The translations under genes and the position numbers were made by a program. The notes beneath the pieces were generated by a model. That model made no database searches, had not been told where the DNA came from, and worked only from the letters and a program-made list of their open reading frames with translations. A stretch of DNA of 64,000 nucleotides from Ruegeria marisrubri (GTDB taxonomy: Bacteria > Pseudomonadota > Alphaproteobacteria > Rhodobacterales > Rhodobacteraceae): assembly GCF_001507595.1 (NCBI RefSeq), contig NZ_LQBQ01000012.1, positions 62,001 to 126,000 of the forward strand, written 5' to 3'. How positions within the stretch are numbered: position 1 is the stretch's first letter; each line of letters starts with the position of its first letter. Of the stretch, positions 1 through 9,700 are shown piece by piece.

Positions 1-37
1 TAACGTCTGGTCAAGTAAACCAGAGAGGCAACTGCAC

Positions 38-667
38 ATGCTGTTCTACGATTGCTCGACCGCCCCCAACCCCCGCCGCGCACGCATGTTCATCGCGGAA
101 AAAGGGTTGGAGATCGAAACCCGCGACATCTCGATCGCGAAGGGCGAGCAGTTGAGCGATGAGTTCAAAAAGGTCAATCCGCGCGCGACCATCCCCGTGC
201 TTGTGACGGACGAGGGCACGGTTCTGACCGAGAACCTCGGCATCGCGGCCTATCTCGAGGCCCGGTTTCCCGAGCCACCGCTGATGGGGCGCACCCCAGA
301 CGAAAAGGGGCTCGTCCTGATGTGGAACGCCATCGTCGAGCAGCAGGGTGGTGCTCCGATTGCCGAGGCCTTGCGCAACACGCATCCGGCCTTCAAGGAC
401 CGGGCCATTCCGGGGCCTGTGAATTATGAACAGCTTCCTGCCTTGGCGGAACGGGGCATGGATCGGGCGAAACGGTTCTTTGGGTTTCTCGAGGAACGCC
501 TTGAGGAAAGCCCCTTCGTCGCCTGCGATCACTTCACGCTTGCGGATATCTCGACCTTCGTCTTTGTCGATTTCGCCCGCGTGATCAAGCTGCGCATCCC
601 CGAAGAGAACACGGCCACGTTGGCGTGGTACAACGCCATCAAGGAGCGCCCCAGCGCACAGCTATAG
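38..667 (+). CDS. Glutathione S-transferase family protein
   Basis: A 209-residue protein of the usual length for bacterial GSTs. The N-terminal thioredoxin-like half opens with a CSTAPNPRR stretch (residues 6-14), where Ser7 or Cys6 could serve as the catalytic residue, and has the cis-proline of the glutathione site in ATIPVL (Pro53). The second half is the all-helical GST domain, with the ADIS segment typical of its core helix. It probably conjugates glutathione to electrophiles or acts in sulfur transfer; the substrate cannot be read from sequence. The ATG at 38 has AGAGAGG about 7 bases upstream. The gene stands alone: 143 bases separate it from the next operon on the same strand. Confidence 0.88.
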   Translation: MLFYDCSTAPNPRRARMFIAEKGLEIETRDISIAKGEQLSDEFKKVNPRATIPVLVTDEGTVLTENLGIAAYLEARFPEPPLMGRTPDEKGLVLMWNAIVEQQGGAPIAEALRNTHPAFKDRAIPGPVNYEQLPALAERGMDRAKRFFGFLEERLEESPFVACDHFTLADISTFVFVDFARVIKLRIPEENTATLAWYNAIKERPSAQL

Positions 668-745
668 CGCATTTTCGGACATTGTCAGGTTGGTTTTTAG
701 CGGTTCGGACAGGGCTGCCGCTTTTTGGTGAAGAGTAATGGACAT

Positions 746-761
746 TTCTGTCTAGACAGAA
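746..761. promoter_or_regulatory. Perfect 16-bp palindrome, probable TetR operator
   Basis: The sequence TTCTGTCTAGACAGAA is a perfect inverted repeat with no spacer. It lies 50 bases before the ATG of the GcvT-domain dehydrogenase. The operon it precedes encodes a TetR-family repressor, and TetR operators are commonly palindromes of 15-20 bp near the promoter, so this is the best candidate operator. No second copy was noticed in the window. The assignment to the regulator is inference. Confidence 0.5.
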
Positions 762-810
762 GTGAACAGTGCTACTAGCGTCCTTTTGGAATCATCCAGG
801 GGAGGATCGG

Positions 811-3213
811 ATGAAATCCCAATATCGTGTTGTGGTCATCGGGGGCGGCGTCGTTGGTGCCTCGGTTCTGTATCATCTGGCCAAGTTCGGCTGGTCGGAT
901 GTGGTCATGCTGGAGCGCCGGCGGCTGGCCTCGGGGTCGTCGTGGCATGCGGCGGGGGGCATCCACGCGCTGAACGCCGATCCGAACATGGCGGCGCTGC
1001 AGGCCTATACGATCGACCTGCTGAGCGAGATCGAAAAGGAATCGGGCCAGAATATCGGCCTGCACATGACCGGCGGCCTGACGCTGGCCGGAACCCCCGA
1101 ACGGTGGGAGTGGTTGCAGGCGAATTACCGCATCTTCCAGTCCATCGGCATCGAGGATTGCGAATTGCTGTCCCCGGAAGAGGCGCAGAAACGCTGCCCG
1201 ATCATGTCCACCGACGGCATTTTGGGCGCGATGTGGGCCGACCGCGAGGGGTATATCGACACCACGGGCACCGTGCAGGCCTATGCCAGTGCCGCCAAAA
1301 AGCGCGGGGCGGAATACTACGAGGAAACCAAGGTCGAGGAACTGATCCAGACCGCCGATGGCTGGCAGGTGGTGACGGACAGGGGCACGATCACCTGCGA
1401 ACATGTGGTCAACGCCGCCGGCCTGTGGGCCAAGCAGGTGGGACGCATGGCAGGGGTCGAACTGCCGGTCTCTCCGCTGAAACACCACTATCTGATCACC
1501 GACACGGTGCCCGAGGTCGCAGCGGCCGATTTCGAGATGCCGATGACCGTGGATCTCGAGGGCTTCACCTACATGCGGCAGGACCAGAAGGGTGTTCTGG
1601 TCGGCATCTACGAGGTTGATCATGAACACTGGGCCATGGACGGCGCGCCGTGGAACTATGGCGAGGAGCTGTTTCAGGAACAGCTGGACCGCATCGAGAA
1701 CGAGCTGACGCTGGGCTTCGAACGCTATCCGGCGATCCAGAACGTTGGCATCAAGACATGGGTGAACGGCGCTTTCACCTTCTCACCCGACGGCAACCCT
1801 CTGGTCGGTCCGGTGCCGGGCAAGCGTGGCTATTGGACTGCCTGCGCAGTCATGGCCGGGTTCCTGCAGGGGGGCGGCGTCGGCAAGACGCTGGCCGAAT
1901 GGATGATCCATGGCGAGCCCGAGGCCGACGCCTGGCCGATGGACGTGGCGCGCTATGGCGATTATGCGCAGAACAAGCGCTACATCCGCGAGACCACCGG
2001 CCAGTTCTATTCTCGCCGCTTCGTAATGACCTATCCGAACGAGCAACTGCCCGCTGGACGACCGCTGAAAATGTCGCCGGCCCATGACGCCATGACCGAG
2101 GCGGGCTGCAAATGGGGCGTCAGCTGGGATCTCGAGGTGCCGCTCTATTTCGCGCCCAAGGGGTTCGAGGAAACGCCGACGCTCAAACGCTCGAACGCCT
2201 TCGACATCGTGGCCGAGGAATGCCGCACCATCCGTGAAGGCGTGGGGCTGATGGACATCACCGGGTTCTCGCGGTTCGAGGTCTCAGGGCCCAATGCGGA
2301 ACTGTGGCTTGACAAGGTGATGGCCTCGAAACTGCCGGGACCGGGCCGCGCGAAACTTGCGCCGATGCTGGGCGAGAACGGGCGGCTCAAGGGCGACCTG
2401 ACCGTACTGAACTGGGGCGATGGCACCTGGTGGATCATGGGCAGCTATTACCTGCGGGCCTGGCACATGCGCTGGTTCGACGATCACATGATCGACGGCG
2501 TACAGGTGCGCGACCTGGGCGAGGAGGTCTGCGGCTTTGCCGTGGTCGGCCCGAAATCGCAGGCGGTTGTCGAGAAACTGGCCGAGCAGGACATTTCCTC
2601 GCTCAAATTCATGGGCTGCGGCGATTTCGACATCGGCCTCGTGCGCGCCCGCGTGGCGCGCATGTCGGTCACCGGCGAGAAAGGGTATGAGATCAACTGC
2701 CGCTACGGCGACCACATCGCCCTGCGCCGCGCGCTGCTCGAGGCCGGGGCCAGCGAAGGCATCCGCGAATGCGGCTTCAACGCGATGCTGTCCACGCGGC
2801 TTGAGAAAAGCTTTGGCATCTGGTCGGCCGAGTTCACCCAGGCCTACACGCCCGGCATGACCGGCATGGACCGCTGGATCGACTGGACCAAGGACTTCGT
2901 CGGCAAGGACGCGGCTCTGGCCGAGCGTGAGGGCAACGGCCCGGCGCAGGTTCAGGTGACGCTCGAGGTCGACGCGCTGGATGCGGATGCCAGCGGGTAT
3001 GAACCCGTCTGGGCCGGCGGTCAGCGCGTGGGCTTCGTGACCTCGGGCGGGTATGGCCATTACACCGGCAAGTCGCTGGCCATGGCGCTGGTGGACCGCG
3101 ACAAGGCGCAGCCAGGCACCGAACTATCGGTGCACGTGGTTGGGGTCGAGCGGCCTGCGCGGGTGATCGCGCCGTCGCCCTATGACCCCGAGGGCAAGGC
3201 GATGCGGGGCTGA
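811..3213 (+). CDS. Dimethylglycine/sarcosine dehydrogenase-like FAD protein with GcvT domains
   Basis: An 800-residue protein built like the DMGDH/SARDH family: an N-terminal FAD oxidoreductase domain with the dinucleotide motif GGGVVGASV (about residues 11-19), then a short FAO_M-like region, then the folate-binding GcvT domain pair in the C-terminal half. The segment SGSSWHAAGG (His46) matches the site where SARDH/DMGDH attach FAD covalently to histidine. Family members oxidatively N-demethylate a methylated amine and pass the C1 unit to tetrahydrofolate. The ATG at 811 is chosen because GGAGGA lies 5 bases before it; a GTG at 769 in the same frame lacks this. Two bases separate it from the MttB-like gene, so the two are surely co-transcribed. 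The substrate is unknown. Confidence 0.88.
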   Translation: MKSQYRVVVIGGGVVGASVLYHLAKFGWSDVVMLERRRLASGSSWHAAGGIHALNADPNMAALQAYTIDLLSEIEKESGQNIGLHMTGGLTLAGTPERWEWLQANYRIFQSIGIEDCELLSPEEAQKRCPIMSTDGILGAMWADREGYIDTTGTVQAYASAAKKRGAEYYEETKVEELIQTADGWQVVTDRGTITCEHVVNAAGLWAKQVGRMAGVELPVSPLKHHYLITDTVPEVAAADFEMPMTVDLEGFTYMRQDQKGVLVGIYEVDHEHWAMDGAPWNYGEELFQEQLDRIENELTLGFERYPAIQNVGIKTWVNGAFTFSPDGNPLVGPVPGKRGYWTACAVMAGFLQGGGVGKTLAEWMIHGEPEADAWPMDVARYGDYAQNKRYIRETTGQFYSRRFVMTYPNEQLPAGRPLKMSPAHDAMTEAGCKWGVSWDLEVPLYFAPKGFEETPTLKRSNAFDIVAEECRTIREGVGLMDITGFSRFEVSGPNAELWLDKVMASKLPGPGRAKLAPMLGENGRLKGDLTVLNWGDGTWWIMGSYYLRAWHMRWFDDHMIDGVQVRDLGEEVCGFAVVGPKSQAVVEKLAEQDISSLKFMGCGDFDIGLVRARVARMSVTGEKGYEINCRYGDHIALRRALLEAGASEGIRECGFNAMLSTRLEKSFGIWSAEFTQAYTPGMTGMDRWIDWTKDFVGKDAALAEREGNGPAQVQVTLEVDALDADASGYEPVWAGGQRVGFVTSGGYGHYTGKSLAMALVDRDKAQPGTELSVHVVGVERPARVIAPSPYDPEGKAMRG

Positions 3214-3215
3214 TC

Positions 3216-4760
3216 GTGGCGGCGCGGGGCAGGGATCGCCGACGGCGCGGCCGGGGCGCGGAGGCCGCACCCGCGACCCAACGGAATGTGAATTATCGCC
3301 AGTTGCGCAACCCGTTTCCGGTGATGGAGGTCTTTCCGGCCGACCAGATCGCCGACATACACGAAACCGCGCTGCGCACATTGGAGGAGCTGGGCGTCAA
3401 GGTCCTGCTGCCCGAGGCGCGACGCCTCTTTGCCGCCGCCGGGGCGCGGGTGGATGAGGCCAGCGAGATGGTGTTCATCGGCCGCGATCTGGTCGAGGCC
3501 GCGGTGGCCTCGGCCCCGAAATCCATCGCCTGCCGGGCCGGGGCGCGGCATCGCGACTTCACGCTGGAGCTGGGCAGCCTTGTGTTCCAGCCCGGTGCGG
3601 GCGCGCCCAATGCCACCGATCTGGAGCGCGGTCGCCGCCCGGCCAGTGGACAGGATTACCTCGAGTTCCTGAAACTCACCCATCATTTCGACGTGTTCCA
3701 GATGATCTCGCCGCAGGTCGAGCCGCAGGACGTGCCCACACACCTGCGCCACTATTTCACCACGCAGGCGCAGATGGAACTGACCGACAAGTTCCCGTTC
3801 TTCTTCTCGCGCGGCACGCCTCAGGTGATGGACTGCTTCGAGATGCTGGCGGTCGCGCGGGGCCTGTCCGACGATGATTTCCGCGCCCGGCCGCATTGCT
3901 ACACCATCATCAACACCAACAGCCCGCGCACGCTGGACATTCCGATGGCGCAGGGGCTGATCGACTTTGCCCGCCACGGGCAGATGTCGATCATCACGCC
4001 GTTCACGCTGATGGGGGCGATGGCACCGATCACGGTTGCGGGCGCGATCACACTTTCGCATGCAGAAGCACTGGCGGCGCTGACCCTGACCCAACTGGCA
4101 AAACCCGGCGCGCCGGTCTGCTATGGCACGTTTACCAGCAACGTGGACATGAAATCCGGCGCCCCGGCCTTTGGCACGCCCTCGCATTTCCAGGCCTCGC
4201 TGGCAGCCGGGCAACTGGCCCGCCATCTGGGCCTGCCGTGGCGGTCGGCGGCTGGGTCGGCCTCGAACGCCAATGACGTGCAGGCCGCCAATGAAAACCA
4301 GTTCGGGCTATGGGGCTGCCTGATGGCAGGGGCCACGGTGATCATCCATTCGGCCGGGTGGCTCGAAGGCGGGCTGACCGTGTCCTTTGAAAAGCTGGTC
4401 TGCGATGCCGAGGTGTTGAACATGGTGGCCGAGCTATGCGCGGGGGCGCAGGCCGGGCGGGCCGAGATTGGCTTTGACACCGCCTTGCGCGAGGTCGAGC
4501 CCGGCGGCCATTTCTTTGCCACCAGCCAGACGATGGAGCGCTACACCACCGAATTCTATGAACCGCACCTGCATGACTATGCCAATTTCGGCACCTGGGC
4601 CGAACGCGGATCGGTCGATGCGAACCACCGGGCCACTGCGGTCTGGCGCGACATCCTGGCCAATTTCGAGCCACCCGCGCAGGACCAGCCTGGGCTGGAT
4701 GCCATGCGCGACTTCATTGCCCGCCGAACCGCCGAGGGCGGCGCGCCGCCGGAGAGTTGA
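3216..4760 (+). CDS. MttB-family (trimethylamine methyltransferase-like) protein, non-pyrrolysine
   Basis: A 514-residue protein of the COG5598/MttB family. Archaeal MttB proteins carry an in-frame amber codon read as pyrrolysine; here the frame is open throughout with no TAG, so it belongs to the non-pyrrolysine group, whose few characterised members move a methyl group from quaternary amines such as glycine betaine or carnitine to a corrinoid protein. No corrinoid protein gene lies in this operon. The GTG at 3216 follows the previous stop by two bases. The N-terminal ~25 residues are Arg/Ala/Gly rich and unlike the family, so the real start may lie slightly inside. The partner flavoproteins suggest methylamine-type demethylation in an aerobe. 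Confidence 0.85.
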   Translation: MAARGRDRRRRGRGAEAAPATQRNVNYRQLRNPFPVMEVFPADQIADIHETALRTLEELGVKVLLPEARRLFAAAGARVDEASEMVFIGRDLVEAAVASAPKSIACRAGARHRDFTLELGSLVFQPGAGAPNATDLERGRRPASGQDYLEFLKLTHHFDVFQMISPQVEPQDVPTHLRHYFTTQAQMELTDKFPFFFSRGTPQVMDCFEMLAVARGLSDDDFRARPHCYTIINTNSPRTLDIPMAQGLIDFARHGQMSIITPFTLMGAMAPITVAGAITLSHAEALAALTLTQLAKPGAPVCYGTFTSNVDMKSGAPAFGTPSHFQASLAAGQLARHLGLPWRSAAGSASNANDVQAANENQFGLWGCLMAGATVIIHSAGWLEGGLTVSFEKLVCDAEVLNMVAELCAGAQAGRAEIGFDTALREVEPGGHFFATSQTMERYTTEFYEPHLHDYANFGTWAERGSVDANHRATAVWRDILANFEPPAQDQPGLDAMRDFIARRTAEGGAPPES

Positions 4761-4761
4761 G

Positions 4762-5436
4762 ATGAGCAACAAACCCATCCTGCATCGTGACGACCCCAAG
4801 GCCGAGCCGCTGGTCGGCAACGTCAAGGTCACGCGCGACGACTGGCTGAACGTGGCGATGGACGTGCTGATCTCGGACGGGGTCGAGCAGGTCAAGGTGC
4901 TGAACCTGGCCGATCGCATGGCGGTGTCTCGGTCCTCATTCTATTGGTACTTCAAATCCCGGCAGCAGTTGCTGGACGCGCTGCTGGATCGCTGGCAGGC
5001 CACAAACACCGCCGCCCTGATCGCGCAGGCCGAGGCCCCGGCCGAGACCATCACCGCCGCCGTCTGCAACGTGCATCACTGCGTGGTCAATCCGGACCTG
5101 TTCGACACCGCCCTTGATTTCGCGGTGCGCGACTGGGCGCGGCGCTCGGGCAAGGTGCGCCGGATGCTGGATCAGTCCGACGCGCGCCGGCTGGAGGCGC
5201 TGAAACGGATGTTCATGCGCTTCGGCTACGAGGAGTTGGAGGCGGTCACCCGCGCCCGGGTGCTGTACTACATGCAGATCGGCTACGATCTGGCGCAACT
5301 GAACGAGCCGGTGGAATTCCGGCTCAAGCTGCTGCCCTATTACCTGCTGGTGTTCACCGGAGTTCAAGGGCGGCCCGAGGAAATCGAAGCGTTCACCAAC
5401 TATGCCAAGCGGTTCTGGGAGGGAGAAGAGACATGA
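4762..5436 (+). CDS. TetR-family transcriptional regulator
   Basis: A 224-residue repressor with an N-terminal helix-turn-helix at about residues 28-72 (MAVSRSSFYWYFKSR is the recognition-helix region typical of TetR) and a C-terminal ligand domain without a recognisable subfamily. The ATG at 4762 has GGAGAG 6 bases upstream and sits one base after the stop of the MttB-like gene; its own stop overlaps the next start (ATGA), so it is translationally coupled inside the operon. It most likely controls the operon it sits in, through the palindrome at 746-761, in response to the operon's substrate. That link is inference. Confidence 0.9.
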   Translation: MSNKPILHRDDPKAEPLVGNVKVTRDDWLNVAMDVLISDGVEQVKVLNLADRMAVSRSSFYWYFKSRQQLLDALLDRWQATNTAALIAQAEAPAETITAAVCNVHHCVVNPDLFDTALDFAVRDWARRSGKVRRMLDQSDARRLEALKRMFMRFGYEELEAVTRARVLYYMQIGYDLAQLNEPVEFRLKLLPYYLLVFTGVQGRPEEIEAFTNYAKRFWEGEET

Positions 5437-6737
5437 GCAAGCCGGATGCAATCATCATCGGAACCGGCGTGATCGGCGCGGCCGTCGCCTTCGAGATGGC
5501 CAAGGCCGGCTGGAAAACCCTCTCGCTGGACCGCAACGCGCAGGTGGGGCATGGCTCGACCGCCGGGTCCTGCGCGATCATCCGGATGCATTATTCCACC
5601 TTCGACGGCACCGCCTTTGCGTGGGAGGGCTATCACTACTGGCGCGACTGGGCCGAGTATCTGGGGCTGCCCGAAGGGGCCGATCTGGCGCAGTTCCGCG
5701 AGACGGGGTGCCTTGTGATGAAGACCGAGGCCAACGGCCACCTGGCAAAGCACATGAAATACAGCGCCGAGTTGGATTGCCCCTTCGAGGAATGGACGGC
5801 CGAGCAGATTCTCGACCGCCTGCCGATCTACTCTCTGGAAAGTTTTGCCCCTGCCAAGCGCATGGACGACCCGGAGTTCGGCCAGCCGAACGGGGCGCGG
5901 ATGGGCGGCGGGGTCTATTGGCCGCAGGCGGGCTATGTCACCGATCCGGCCCTGTCGGCGCAGAACCTGCTGGACGCGGCCAAGTTGCATGGGGCAGAGG
6001 TTCGCACCGGGGCGGAGGTCGTCGAAATCCTGCAGGAAGGTGGCAAGGTCGCGGGCGTCCGGCTGGCCTCTGACGAGGAAATTCATGCGCCCGTGGTGAT
6101 CAACGTGGCCGGCCCGGGATCGTCGATCATCAACCGCATGGCCGGGGTGCTGGATGACATGACCATCGAAACCCGCCCGCTGCGGCAGGAGGTCGTGCAT
6201 GTTCCCGCGCCCGAAGGGTTCGACTTCGAGCATGACGGAACGATCGTCTCGGACAGCGATATCGCCTGCTACTGCCGGCCCGAACACGGCAACCACATCC
6301 TGGTCGGCTCGGAAGATCCCGAATGCGACCCGCATCAGTGGTGCGAGGATGACATCCATTACAACCACGACTTCACCGACCAGTGGACGACGCAGGCGAT
6401 GCGCTATGCGCAGCGGGTGCCGTCGCTGGGTATCTCGTCAAGGATGCGAGGGGTGGTCGATCTGTATGACGCCTCGACCGATTGGATCCCGATCTATGAC
6501 AAATCCAGCCTGCCGGGCTTCTACATGGCCTGCGGCACCAGCGGGAACCAATACAAGAACGCGCCGATCGCGGGCAAGATGATGGCCGCGCTGGTCGAGT
6601 ATTGCGAGGGCGGGGCGGATCACGACGCCCAGCCCCTGCAATTCGAACTGCCCTATATCAAACGCACCATCGACGTGGGCTTTTATTCCCGCAAACGGCC
6701 CATCAACGCCGAAAGCAGCTTTTCGGTTCTGGGTTAG
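5433..6737 (+). CDS. FAD-dependent oxidoreductase (DAO superfamily)
   Basis: A 434-residue flavoprotein with the Rossmann dinucleotide motif GTGVIGAAVAFEMAKAG (about residues 10-26) and the glycine-rich C-terminal FAD segment GFYMACGTSGNQYKNAP. It resembles the beta-subunit/monomeric sarcosine oxidase and DMGDH catalytic domain but lacks GcvT domains. The start overlaps the TetR stop by 4 bases (ATGA), and GGGAGG is well placed upstream. With the first gene of the operon it gives two amine-type oxidases around one methyltransferase; it could act on the product of the first demethylation. Its stop overlaps the convergent IOR stop by four bases. Confidence 0.88.
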   Translation: MSKPDAIIIGTGVIGAAVAFEMAKAGWKTLSLDRNAQVGHGSTAGSCAIIRMHYSTFDGTAFAWEGYHYWRDWAEYLGLPEGADLAQFRETGCLVMKTEANGHLAKHMKYSAELDCPFEEWTAEQILDRLPIYSLESFAPAKRMDDPEFGQPNGARMGGGVYWPQAGYVTDPALSAQNLLDAAKLHGAEVRTGAEVVEILQEGGKVAGVRLASDEEIHAPVVINVAGPGSSIINRMAGVLDDMTIETRPLRQEVVHVPAPEGFDFEHDGTIVSDSDIACYCRPEHGNHILVGSEDPECDPHQWCEDDIHYNHDFTDQWTTQAMRYAQRVPSLGISSRMRGVVDLYDASTDWIPIYDKSSLPGFYMACGTSGNQYKNAPIAGKMMAALVEYCEGGADHDAQPLQFELPYIKRTIDVGFYSRKRPINAESSFSVLG

Positions 6738-9700
6738 GACAGAGCCTGGTCCACGACGGTGCGGGCCTTGCGCACAGCCTCTTCCCGCACGGGGCCATAG
6801 CCGCGGATTTCGTCCGCGGCCGCCAGAGCGTCGATCCATGCCGCCTGCCGGTCAGGCGTGAACTCACGCTCGGCGCGGTCCAACAGCGCCTGATACCAGG
6901 CCAGCGTTTCCCGGTGCATGCGTGCCTCGCCATGGTAGCCGAAGGGGTTCAGGGCCGTTCCGCGCAGCGACTTGAACCGGGCCAGATGCCCCATGGCGGA
7001 CCGCAGCCACGGGCCAAAGACCCGCTTTTCGGGCCTGCCGCGCGCGTCCTTGGGTCCGATCAGCAGCGGTGGTGCCATGTGGTATTTGATCTTGAAATCG
7101 CCCTCGAACTGCTCGGCCAGTTCCTTGGAGAAGGATTCACCGGTCATCAGCCGCGCCACCTCGAACTCGTCCTTGTAGGCCATCAGTTTGAACAGGTTGC
7201 GCGCGACGGCGCGGATCAGATTCTCGGGCACATCGGGCTGTGCCGCGCGGAACCTGGCGATACGGTCGGTGTATTGCTTGGCATAGGCCGCGTTCTGATA
7301 CTCGGTCAGGAAAGTGGCGCGCCGGTCGATCATCTGGTCGAGCGTTTCGACCTCGGGGCGCGGGTCCTTGTAGCCGTCCAGCCGCGCGGGGTCGGCCGCC
7401 ATGCAGCGGCCGATGGCAAAGGCCAGCCGGTTTTTCTCGATCGCCACACCGTTGAGCAGGATCGCCTGCCCAAGGGCAGCCTCGGACACCGGAACCAGCC
7501 CCTTCTGCCACGCGTAGCCCAGCATCATGACATTGGCGAACACCGCGTCGCCCAGCAACGCCTCGGCGGCTGCGTTGGCGTCAAAGCCGCTCACATGATC
7601 GGGGCCCACGACATTCGCGATGGCGGTCTCGCGCTTGTCCACCTTCAGTTGGGCGTCGCGGCGCAGCACCAGATCGCCCGTGGGCATCTCGGCCCGGTTC
7701 AACACGACCTGCGTGCCCTTTCGATAATGGGCCGAGGCCTTGGGCGCCGAACTGACGACGATGTCACAGCCGATCACCGCATCCGCGCTGCCCTGGTCGA
7801 TCCGCACCTGGTTCAGCGCCTCGGGCGCGGTGCCAAGACGGATATAGCTGAGAACGGTCCCGAATTTCTGCGCAAACCCGGTGAAGTCCAGTACCGATGC
7901 GCCCTTGCCCTCCAGATGGGCGGCCATGGTGATCAGCGCACCGACGGTGACGACGCCGGTACCGCCCACCCCGGTGACGAGCAGGTCGAACGGCTCGGTG
8001 AGTGGTGGCATTTCCGGGGTGGGCAGGTCGGCCTCGAGCGCGCTCAGCTCCAGCTTGACCGCGCGCTTGCGCCGCGTGGCGCCCTCGACGGTGACGAAAC
8101 TGGGGCAGAAGCCGCCCAGACAGGAATAGTCCTTGTTGCAGGTGGAAAGGTTGATCTTGCGCTTGCGTCCAAACGGAGTTTCGCGCGGCTCGACGCTCAG
8201 GCAGTTGGACTCGACCGAGCAGTCGCCGCAGCCCTCGCAGACCAGATCGTTGATCCAGACGAACCGCTTGGGGTCCTCCATCGTGCCGCGCTTGCGGCGG
8301 CGGCGCTTTTCGGTGGCGCAGGTCTGTTCATAGATCAGGACGGTGACGCCCGGCGTCTCACGCAGTTCGCGTTGCAGGCTGTCCAGTTCCGCCCGGTCGT
8401 GGAACGTGGTTTCCGACGGGAAGTCCGCGTGGTGGAATTTCGAGATGTCGTCCGACACGATGGCGATCCGTTCCACACCCTCGGCGCGGCAGGTCTGGGC
8501 GATGCCGGCGACGCTGACCGGGCCGTCCACCGGCTGGCCGCCGGTCATGGCCACGGCATCGTTGTAGAGGATCTTGTAGGTGATGTTGGTCCCGGCCGCG
8601 ACCGCCTGCCGGATCGCCAGCGAGCCCGAGTGATACCAGGTGCCCTCGCCAAGGTTCTGGAAGATGTGCTTGCCGCCGTTGAACTTGGACGCCACCACAT
8701 GCGGCACGCCCTCGCCGCCCATCTGGGCATAGCCGACGGTATGGCGGTCCATCCACGAGGCCATGACGTGGCAGCCGATGCCGCTGGCCGCGATCGAACC
8801 CTCGGGCACCTTGGTCGAGGTGTTGTGCGGGCAGCCCGAACAGAAATAGGGCGTGCGGGTCGCGCCGGGCACGTTGATCAGTTGCGGGGGGTGATCGGCC
8901 AGCGCCTTGGCCTTGGCGGGCAGGTCCTCTTCGGGGAAAAACCGGTGCAGGCGGTCGGCCACGATCGGCACCAGCATCAGCGGGCTGAGTTCACCCGTCC
9001 AGGGGATCAGCGGCTCTCCGTGGCTGTCGTATTTGCCCACCATCTTGTGCGGCTTGTCGCCGGGCCAGTCATAGAAATACTCCTTGAACTGGCTTTCGAT
9101 GATGCCGCGCTTTTCCTCGACGACCAGCACCTCGGCTTTGCCCTTCACGAAGCGCAGCGCGTTGCGCCGCGCCAGCGGCCAGACCATGCCGACCTTGTAG
9201 ATGTCGATGCCCAGACGGCGGCAGGCGGCCTCATCCAGCCCCAGCAGGCGCAGCGCCTCCATCAGGTCCAGATGCGCCTTGCCGGTGGTGACGAAGCCGA
9301 ACCTGGCCTTTTCGATGTCATAGATGCGCCGGTCGATCGGGTTGGCCTCGGCAAAGGCGCGGACCGCGCGCAGCTTGTGCTGGATGCGGGTCTCGATCTC
9401 GGGCGAGGGCAGGTCGGCGGCGCGCACATGCAGCCCGCCAGGGGGCAGGTCGATCTCGGGCCGGATGAACTGTCGGTCGGGGCGCAGCTCGACCGAGCGG
9501 GCGCTTTCGACGGTTTCCGAGATCGCCTTGAACCCGACCCAGGTGCCGGAAAACCGCGACAGCGCAAAGCCGTATTCGCCGAATTCCAGGTACTCCTCGA
9601 CCGAGGCCGGGTTCAGCGTGGGCATGAACCATGCCATGAAGGCCACGTCCGACTGGTGCGGCATGGACGAACTGACGCAGCCATGGTCGTCGCCGGCCAC

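Noticed and set aside
3216-4760. Possible pyrrolysine (amber) codon in the MttB-like gene
   Set aside because: The reading frame contains no in-frame TAG.
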